DNA of 64,000 nt. Source: Glandiceps talaboti (taxonomy: Eukaryota; Hemichordata; Enteropneusta; Spengelidae). The notes beneath the pieces are model-generated. The model worked only from the letters and a program-made list of their open reading frames with translations. It had not been told where the DNA came from and did no database searches. The stretch is from the NCBI RefSeq assembly GCF_964340395.1, contig NC_135551.1, positions 5,975,463 to 6,039,462 of the forward strand. Reading direction: 5' to 3'. Made by a program: the position numbers and the translations under genes. Below, piece by piece: positions 1-10,600 of this stretch (the stretch's first letter is position 1; the number at the start of each line of letters is the position of its first letter).

Positions 1-1653
1 GAAAGATAAATAAAATCAAGAAAATTTTGAATTCTCACAAGAAATAGTAGATGTGGAAAGTGACATCAACTTAAAAAGACAATATAAAACTGTTCTAAGA
101 CTTTCAATCTGTAATGGCTGTACATCTGATGAGAAGAAACCAATAACACAGAGACCATATGGAAAACAACAGAAAACATAACTACCTGAACTAGACATTC
201 ACACTACCTACCTACCTACCAATTCTAAAAAAAAAATTGTAGGCCTTATATAGAATTTATACTTTGTTTTTAGCTAACCTTATGTATATAGCTCGTCCTG
301 ACAAGAGTTTGTATCCCCAGTATTTTAAACCAAATCTGGACTTGGGTGTTTCAGTCAGTAGATAGCCCCATTGTACTGAGTTTAATTTATCTGAATTTTG
401 AATGATAAAAACAAATTAATTTACATTAGACATATTCATATCTTAAAAGGTCGTCAAATTCATCAGAAAGTTCTTGAAAACATTTTTGAAGTGTAATCCA
501 TCAATTAAGTAGGGGAAAGTACATGATATCCACTTGTTTTGAAATTCACGTCTTGACCAGTTATTGATTACGTCAAAACAACAAAATTTATCAAAAGTTT
601 GAGAAAAGCTACTCGTAAGCTCTGATTAATTTTTTAGAAATGGGAAAGTTTAATAATTTGTATTGCCAACTTTTCTGTCATGTAAAATCTATAATAATGA
701 TATATTTATGGCTTCACAATAAATTTATGAAAAAGTTGGTGATTAATACTCTGTACAGGTGCTGAGTAGAACTGGATTTAATCGGAATCGTTCTTATTAC
801 GTTATGGATAGCCCTATCTAATGTTTATGACTTGAAATGTTTATGGTTATCCCAAAATGGATTATTTGAAATGACAGAAATATAATTGCTGTGTTACAAA
901 TTGTAGCTGGTCTAAAAGACTGACTATAATCCAGTGTACTCGACCTGTGTGTAATCCAGATATAGAAATTTGTGTACAAATGTATTAATAGTTTATAGAG
1001 TATAACTTGTAGTAGTCTAATAGTGAGCTTTTGACAAGCTCAGTGCGATTGTAGATGTTGCTAGTTGAACTGCATTACCTGCAATTGGAACATTTTTTGA
1101 ATCTTTTTTTTTATATATATAATGACTTCATCATAATATTGTACACCCTATACTATATTGAATCACCTGTGGGTAAACATACAATGTATTTGCTTAGCTG
1201 TGCATATACCCTATTGCAGCATATCCAATCAATTTGATTTTAGGTCCACACCCAAAAATCACTACCCACCAACTTATTACTATATTACTCATAGATAAAA
1301 TAGACCTCTAATTGACATGTACAATATCTAATTATTGGTATTTTTTTAGATTTTTTAGTGAATATATTGTTGGTTAATCTGATCAAAAAAATAATAGCCC
1401 AGTTATAGTAGAGTTATATTATAGCTAGTGCACAGAGATATAAACTCTGTTGTTTTGTTTTGATTTTGATTCTGTCATTGTTTATGGGAAAACATGTTTG
1501 TTAGATGGTTGGTTGCATGTATATAATAGATCTGTATACTAGGTTATCTTTTATTTATTGACAAACTGTCAGAAATTCAGAGGATTCACAGGTTGTGTTG
1601 GATAAATGTCTCTGTTGTTGTATTTTGATTGTGATTCTGTCATTGTATTCCAG
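1..1653. other. Upstream flank or 5' introns of the KIF25-like gene; no exon identified
   Basis: AT-rich non-coding sequence left of the first recognisable kinesin exon. The motor start (the beta-1 strand with its RVxxRxRP-like motif) must lie in an earlier exon, but I find no convincing match here. About 1180-1400 is a copy of a dispersed repeat that recurs near 56.2 kb (inverted) and 58.5 kb. The segment at about 1440-1480 resembles 1606-1645, just before the first exon, which suggests a small local duplication. Confidence 0.5.
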
Positions 1654-4600
1654 GAAAATGTACTTGTTAAATCCAGCAGACAGGGACATGCAGCAACTAA
1701 CAAAGGGTTTGAATTTGAAAAGTAAGTTCTGTTCCTTGCAGTGAGAGCCTTTAAGCTTTGAATAGCTTAGGCTTTTTGAGTCTGGTGCTTCAAAAGTACT
1801 TTTGATTGATTGATTTATTGATTGATTGATCACATTTTATCACTATCAGTTTTAAGTATGCTGGGAATTTAAATTATTTTGAAACAAGATATTGCAAACC
1901 TTTCACTTTGCAAAGAGTTTGTTATCATTCACTATCAGCTGTTGAAAATCATGGTGTCACCCCCTCACACAACATAGATAGAAATCCTTTTGTTTTTATT
2001 TACTCAGTGTATATCTCACCTTTCAGAGTGTACTTTCCAACTGAAACTCAAGAGTTGGTATTTGAAGAAGTACAACCGCTACTGACTTCACTACTGGATG
2101 GGTAAGTAAATTGGGTTGCTATGGTAACTAATAATGATTGACAAGTGAAAAGTTAAATATGTAATAAAAATACAAATCAACATTTACAAAGTATTTTACT
2201 ATTATGACCAAATAATCAGAACCTGTAAAATCAAAATAACAATGGTCTCATATATGATGTCAAAGATGTGTGTGTCTTTGTATATTTCAGATACAATGTA
2301 TGCATCACAGCCTATGGACAGACTGGCAGTGGTAAAACTCACACAATGCTAGGTCCTCACTACATTGAACGTAGTATTGCCAACTATGGGCCTAAAGAAC
2401 CCAGTGATAAAGACGGCGTTGTACCTAGAGCTGCTAGGGAACTCTTCAAGTAAGTCAATCACTGATAATACTCAAAGGGGCAGTAATGAGATGTATGTGT
2501 GTGTGTGTGTGTGTGTGTGTGGCATAGCTAGCAGTATCAAACATATTGAGAGAAGTACAAAAAAAAAGAGTACAATAGCAACTTCTATACCTCATCTGTT
2601 GCCAGGGTTTCATAACCTTAGTGAAAGCACTATGTCATATTTTTTCAACTCTAAATCAATACACATAACCTTTCAGATAAGTGAAAATTACAAAAGTGTC
2701 AACAATGTGTGGAAGCTTGAACCTGCATCGACCGCAGTTCAAAGTTGGTTTACAGGACTGGTATACATGTATGCATATTGTTAAAAAAAGTCCTGCCAAG
2801 TCCCTTGAATCTGTATCAGGCTCACATGCTTACCTTTATTACTTGACGCTTCAAACACAGATGAACTTTCATTGTACTTTGTCTGAAATTTCTGAGTTAA
2901 TGTAAATTTGTTATTTTTACCTAGGTTGATTGATGACAAGCCAAGAGGCAGTCATTCTGTAGAAGTATCTGTATGTGAAGTCTACAATAATGATATCTAT
3001 GATTTACTAAGACCTGGATCTATGAAACATGATGTTGTCACTGACAATGAAGGATCCAGAAATGTACCATCACTCTCGCAAAAGTATGTATAAAAACAAA
3101 GTCATTCATCCGGTATGTCTATAGAGGGCAGTATTCCTCATGGCACTTTTTAGAAAGACACTCTTTTTAGCCATACCCAGTTGGTGGAGGGTCTGTGTTT
3201 TACACAACATATTTGATAAGAACAGTTTTCTCTGACACAAATGATCAAAGTAGATAGAGGAAATCTCTGTGTAAAAGAATTTATTGGCATAGAAAGAAAT
3301 TAAATTGAAAAATTGTGATGTAAATGTCGATGAACTTGCATTTCACATAAACATCAAAATGATAGCATTGATGATGACAACTGTAGACCTTATATTAAAA
3401 ATATCCCTAGACGGCTCTGTTTATGTGAATATTATTTTATCAATCTTTCACAATGTTTTATGGCTATTGTCTTTGACAGGAAAGTCCACAGTGCTGATGA
3501 AGTGGTAGCGTTAGTCCAGTATGGTATGGTACATAGATGTACTGATGCTACCCTTATACATGAACACTCCAGTAGATCTCATCTAGTGGTTACTCTAACT
3601 GTTACCACTCCTGTCATGGAGGTTCCACCATCTACACCAACATCATCAAGAACTGGATCACCTACAGATGTCTTTGCTGGTAAAAAATAACTATTTTGTT
3701 CAACTCTGCAACTGAGAATATTTTTAGCCCATTTTTATATTTTATGTTATTTTTCATATTGCTCATACTTTTCTCTATTTTACCAAGATTTAACCAGATT
3801 CTACAGAATTTTTGCATGCAGTTATATATAAGAAGAAACTGTCAATGATTGTAACTGTATACCAATATTTACTTTTTCGATAATTTCTTTGATAACAGTT
3901 CCCCAGGGATATCAACCCAGTAGAGAGAGAAGACGTCAACTTCCCAATGTGAAGAGTCTGAACTCATCCTTTAGTAGTAGCAGTGGTAGTATTAGAGATA
4001 TGATGAGATCCAGATCACCATCTCCTTCCAGAATGATGGAGTGTGTTGGCAATGTGAAAACTAAACTACAGCTGGTGGATTTGGCAGGATCTGAATGTGT
4101 TGGTAAGTTCACTTAAAGGTCAAACTCACTCTTGCCTTCCAGAGTTTGTTGGCAATTTGAAAACTAAACTACAGCATATAGATTTGACTGGCTCTGAATG
4201 TGTTTGTAAGTTCACCGAAAATCAAGTTCTTTGTCGCCTTCAGCTGTAGATCTGGGCTGGGTCTGAATGTATGTGTTGGTAAGTTCATATGAGGTCCAAG
4301 CTATTAAAATGTAATTTACTTACATGTGTGGGCAAGGTACCAGATATAAAACTGAATTTCAACTACATGGGTCTGAATGTATTGTTCAAGTCAAGTTCAC
4401 TGTCACCTTGTAAAATGTTTTTATAACCAATTTTAGATTTAAATACAAAACAGATTTTCTACACAGTTCAGAAAAACAAATTTGAGATAACTGAATACTT
4501 TTTAAATCAAACACAATTCAGAAATTCAACATCTCTTTTTCCCAGTGTTTAGAAAATTGATGACAAACTTTTTTCAATTATTTCTATGTTTTTATCTAAT

Positions 4601-7600
4601 TTTTCCATTCAGACATGAATGTAAAAAATAATTCGTTAAAAGTTTTCTGATATATTTATCTATTATAGGTATGTCAGGTGTTACTGGAGCAGCTCTGAGA
4701 GAAACTCAGTTTATCAACAAGAGTCTGTGTGCCTTGGCTGATGTATTGGGTGCCTTGGCAGAACATAGATCACATGTACCTTATAGAAATAGTAGATTGA
4801 CTCATCTACTACAGGATTCTATTGGTAAGAACATTATTTTTTACAATCTCAGAATTTTAAAAGTCAAAATTTATTTTCTATAGCATCCTGTCCGCTTGAC
4901 AATATCTGTAAACAGTTGACGTAAAATATGATACCGTTATTGATGCATTATGATAATAATATCAGTTGATTTATAAATGATTGATTCAATATTTTGATGC
5001 AATTTTTGGAAGTATCTTCTTTGCCATCTTGATTTTAAGACATGATCCAAGATGACCCTATTTGAGTTCCTGAATCACTTTATGAGTGTCACCATTAAAA
5101 TCAGATGGTGTTCTGTTTGGGATAGCTTGACGGTGCATTTTGCCGGATTTCTCACTTTTCATTACCAGGTCTGTAGAATCTTTGCACTATGCCTAGCTGT
5201 CAGGTTTTAAAAGATATACATTGCATATTTACTAATGAAATGATGGCAGAAGTTCAAAAATTTGTGAAAAAAAAAAATTATTCTGTAAGTAGCCAATATT
5301 TTATGTTTTAGATGCTAAAAACATTCATTCTCATACTACTAATGTAAATATATGATTTATACCTGTACAGGTGGAGAGTCCAAATTATTAGTGATGTTAT
5401 GTGTATCTCCAGCACAACGTTACATCACTGAATCTCTACAATCTCTTGGCTTTGGTACTAGAGCCAGACAGGTACAGAGAGGACAGATCAAACGAAGACA
5501 AGCTATTCCAGGTAAGTTTGACATGTAAAATAGTTTGAACAATCTTAATTATACATTAAGAGAAATGAAGGGGAAGGGGAGGGGTTATTCATGCAATACA
5601 AGAACAGTGGGCTAAGCTAGTTAGTATACCATAATATTTTATCCAATGCACAGATCTTATATCTGGAACTAGATACAGTCAACAATTAAGTGTTGTTGTT
5701 TGGCGAAAAAACAAACAGAACTAGAAGCATAGATTGATTAATGTATGGAAGATACAAGACGTTTTCAACTTCGACAAATTTCACCCCATGCAGATAATTA
5801 CATACTTTCTACAATGACAATGTTGTACTTTACATTCCACCTTGATGCACGTTACTCCCTTATGAGATTGTCCAAGTTAGTATTGTGTATTTATGGTCTA
5901 AGTATTGTATTGTGTATTTATTAGCATTGTATATGTATGGTACAAACTTCTACATACATGTCTCTCTACCAATGAATCTTTCATCAATCCATTGATATTA
6001 GGAGTTGTCCAAGTGGTCCTGTCCAGCAATCTTCCATGCTTTGTTTCAGCAGAAATCCCTAGTAGTATTTTTCCAAACTTTTGACACCAAACAGAGTTAT
6101 CGATAGATGTGATTTTCATGACATGCTAGTGATCACATCACTAATGTTCATCAGATAGACATACTCTTACCAAAAAAAGCCAGCTTACCCATATAACCAA
6201 GAATTAACAAATTAACCAAACTTAACATCAATTAATAATTATTCAAAACTCGGCATATAACATTCCCATTAATTTTTACTAGTCAAATATCTGAGTATTA
6301 TATTTATACTCACAATAACATAGAAATTTCAATCATATTTTGAATTATATTTACATGAAATTTAACTTTATTAAAATTTGCATCTAATACGACTCCATAC
6401 ATTGTTATGCTCATTTAAATATTGTAATTCATACCTAGCATGTTATCCCTGTGTCCTATGCTGTACTGATTGTTGCATGTTGTTGCTATAACTTGTAAAG
6501 TTCTACCCCAATCTAACAGGTCCGCCCGAGGAAAGTGGCTCCACAAGTCCTACTTTTGAAAGAAAACCCCCGCCGGCACCCTCTTTATCCCGGCTATCCA
6601 AAACAAGTATGAACTGTGTTCTAATCTAACACAGCACTTAGCTAGTATACAGTACTAGACTAGCTGCCTTGTAGATGCTATAATAAAGAACGCTGCCAGC
6701 AATTGTAGACCAGTTTGCCATCACACAGTATGATGCAAAGACAATTCCTTGTGACAGAATGACAAGATGCAAAGAAAATTGAACTTAGTATAATTATCTT
6801 GCAGTAATCTGCATCTTTACAGAACTGTTTATAATTGAAATCCAAGTAATTGTTTGTACCTAATCAATTAACACACAATCAATTTTACTGAGCATGTCCA
6901 TGTCTGGACCAGTGGTCAAATTATATATCATTGTTGGACCCCACAATTTTGTCCAAGGATAAGTCTTTGCATCGTAGTAACACTGTCTATGCAATATTGG
7001 TGACTTTTACACTGGGGATAGGGTGACCACTTACTGTAGAATCACTGTGTGTTATTATAATTATAACTTGTTATAATTTATTTTTGTAGCTTTGATTTGA
7101 TTGGTGGTGGATATATTGTAAGCTATCTTCTGATTGGCTATCAACACATCTTGTTAGATGATATTCTCAATGCCTAGTGACATTGCAACACTGACAACCA
7201 TAAAAGATGTGACATCACTGTTCAGTTTTTAGACAAAAAGATAAAAAAAGAAACGTCATTATACGAGATTGACTGTTCATAGTCTCCTGGTTCATAGTTA
7301 CAAATGACAATTTCTACAGACAGAGTCAAAAATGTTATTGGACACAAATACCAGACATCTCACCAGTATTGTCAAGGGTGTACTACAATGGCATGTCATC
7401 ACTTCTCAAATGATATGGTCCGATTGTATACAAGCAAAACAAACAGAATAAATCTGTTTTCAGAATTGGCTTGCTGAGAATCAAACTAGCAAAAACTTGA
7501 CATCAAAAGAAATCTCACAGTATATAACTGCATTGATTGAAAACATTTTGTATTTTTTGTCTCACAAAACAACTCTCAAAGGAATGAGAAAAGGTAACCT

Positions 7601-10600
7601 CAGATTGATAGTCTTAATTATTTAAGTTAATTGTAATAGTGAAACATTTTTCACTAACTGTGTTGATCATTCAAATTTTTTTAGTAAAATTCTGTTACTA
7701 ATCCTAAGCAATCCTAAGCCATTTTTAATTCTAAATATTATGTATTTGATTTGAATTATATTTGATATAATAAAAAAAACTTTTTTTTTAATCAATTTGA
7801 AATACACAACATTATTCAAAAGAAATATTGTTTAAACAATTTGATTGCATATGGTATAATTCAAACAATATACTAATAATAATTTGAATTACATACACTT
7901 TGGTTCAAAAACATTAAAATACAATAAATCAAATTTCAAAGTTTAGGGCAAAAAATTGCTATATCATCCAATTTTGTTTAAAGCATGAGAGAAGCTTAAG
8001 AGTTTGAGAGTTGTACAAGACTGACTCTGAGAAATCAGATAAAAATGATTGTGGTGTATATTTATGGGTTGACAGGTGAAAGTAGTGGTATACTTAGCCC
8101 TACTCCTGACAGAAGACGTCGATTTCCACACAAAGACAAAGAACGTAGTTTAAGTACAAGTTTGAGTGCTAGTATTAGTGATAGTACTCCACCTGTATCA
8201 CCAAGATTATCACCACGACAACCAAGTATGACATCACTATTCTACTTGTATAATGTGATGTTATACCCTGTAGTGTTATGTCATGCTGTATTAGTGTCAT
8301 GCTAGTGTTCCAGCATATGTGATGTTATGCCCTGTAGTGTTGTCATGCGTTACTACATAGTGTCATGCTAGTGTTCCACATATAATGTGATGCTACACCC
8401 TGTAGTGTTATTGTGTCATGTTATATACCTTGTACAGTCATTATTAGATCTTCCACAGGTAGTGCCACATTACATCACATACTGTCATGTTAGTTCTTCC
8501 ATGATTGCAATGTGATCTTTACACCCTGTGTTTGTTATTGCGCCATGCTATATTACCCTGTAGTGTTGTGCTGTGATGCTTACACCACACTGTATATGTT
8601 AGATCTTCCATATATACATGTTGTGTGGTGTTACATCGTAGTGTTTTAGTGTTAGATCTTAAGCATGTAGTGTGACGTTACACTCTGTAGTGTTATACAT
8701 GTATAGTGCTAGACCATCAATGGATGTATGATGTAAACACTTATTATAGTAATATTGTGGTCTTTAATGTGTTGTCTTCCTTGATATGCTGTGCTGTATC
8801 ATGCTTTCCATGGTGTGCTGTGTTGTGTTGCAGTGTGTTGTGGTGTGTTGCAATATGCTGCATGCTTAGAATAGTGAAAATGATAAACTTTAATTGTATA
8901 ATTATATGTTAATATATCTTTGACAGTAGTCCAAGACATTCATTTATATTTAGTTTTATACAATTTGAGTGGCTAGACTAGATTTAGTTAATTAGTGCAC
9001 ATATGTTTGCCTCGCATCTTAGAGAAGTGTTTGAAATGGGTGAATAAAATACTCAATTCAATTCAATTGAATAAATTTATATTTCTAGTCACAGCCTGTA
9101 TTTCTGTCCCACTATTTTGCAATTCCAAGACTTCCCATTCGGCTCAAAACCATATTACTGATGGGACATATTGTTTGCACAACGTACATAAAATTGGATT
9201 TAAAACAGTTTGATACAAGAAGTACATTTTTCTATGTGATGCAGAGTATTAGTTACGACACTGGTATAATCCAGCCTTCCGTTTACTTAAGATAGACACA
9301 AACTAGATCTCTTGTTCTTCAATGTGGTAGATTACACAAGTGGGTGATAGCTGTTCCTCTGTTGTGCCATTCTAATCACCCTGTGATCAAGATAGTGTAA
9401 ACATTGGAAGTCTCAAAACAGTACACTGCAAGTTCACAGAACTCTGTCAATAAAACTCTGTGATGCCTCCCTACTGAGACTATAATTAAACCAACATCCA
9501 TTCAATAGCTTATCACTGTTGTATCAACATGTTGCAACAATAGTTTTAGTCTGTGCCTATCTTTAATTGCAAACAGAAGGCTCAATTACCAGACTGTAAT
9601 AAATCAATTCTTTGTAGAGACTCTCCAAACAGAGACATAATCTCAAAGACTCCAAATGTTGAAATAGCACATAATTCTATTTTATACCTTGATATTTTCA
9701 GTTGTCATGGAAACATAGCTGCCTCTATCATAGATCCACACTTCCATCTCACTGTATACTTATAACAATATGTGTTATTTTCTCTACAGCATCTAATGAA
9801 CCAGGTCCATTGTCACCTGGCAAAGGGAAGAGCTCTTCCAGAGGAATACCATGTAAGCATTTAGATTTTTTTCAGTACCAGCATTTTTTTCGTTTGATGG
9901 ATATGTATATTTATAATCTTATAAGATTACAATGCATCGATAAACTCCCTCTTTCTTCATAATGTACCTGTGCTATGCTCATAATAAATGTAATGTTACA
10001 GAATCAATGCATTCCTGCTACCTTAGTTGATCAATCAATAATCAACATAATCATATAATATATAAATTTACATATCAATTGTTACAACCCTGTCATATGC
10101 CATATACAATGTAGTACACTGTGACCTTTTGATAATGGCCTTTGTTAAAATGAACATTGTTACAACGAATATCCTTTCATATCCCCCCAATATATTTCTA
10201 TGTACCCCAATATATTTCTATGTACCCCAATATATTTCTATATACCCTAATATATTTCTATATACCCCAGTATATTTCTATGTATCCCCAATATATTTCT
10301 ATATACCCCAATATATTTCTATATACCCTAATATATTTCTATATACCCCAATATATTTCTATATACCCTAATATATTTCTATATACCCCAATATATTTCT
10401 ATATACCCCAATATATTTCTATATACCCCAGTATATTTCTATATACCCTAATATATTTCTATATACCCCAAGATATTTCTATATCCCCCAATATATTTCT
10501 ATATACCCAATATATTTCTATAACCCCAATATATTTCTATATCCCCCAATATATTCCTATATACTCCAATATATTTCTATATTCCCTAATATATTTCCAT

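Noticed and set aside
14-180. Open plus-strand frame (FEFSQEIVDVESDINLKRQY...) as a possible upstream KIF25 exon
   Set aside because: It shows no kinesin motor-start motif and no good acceptor or donor in a fitting phase, so it was not called.
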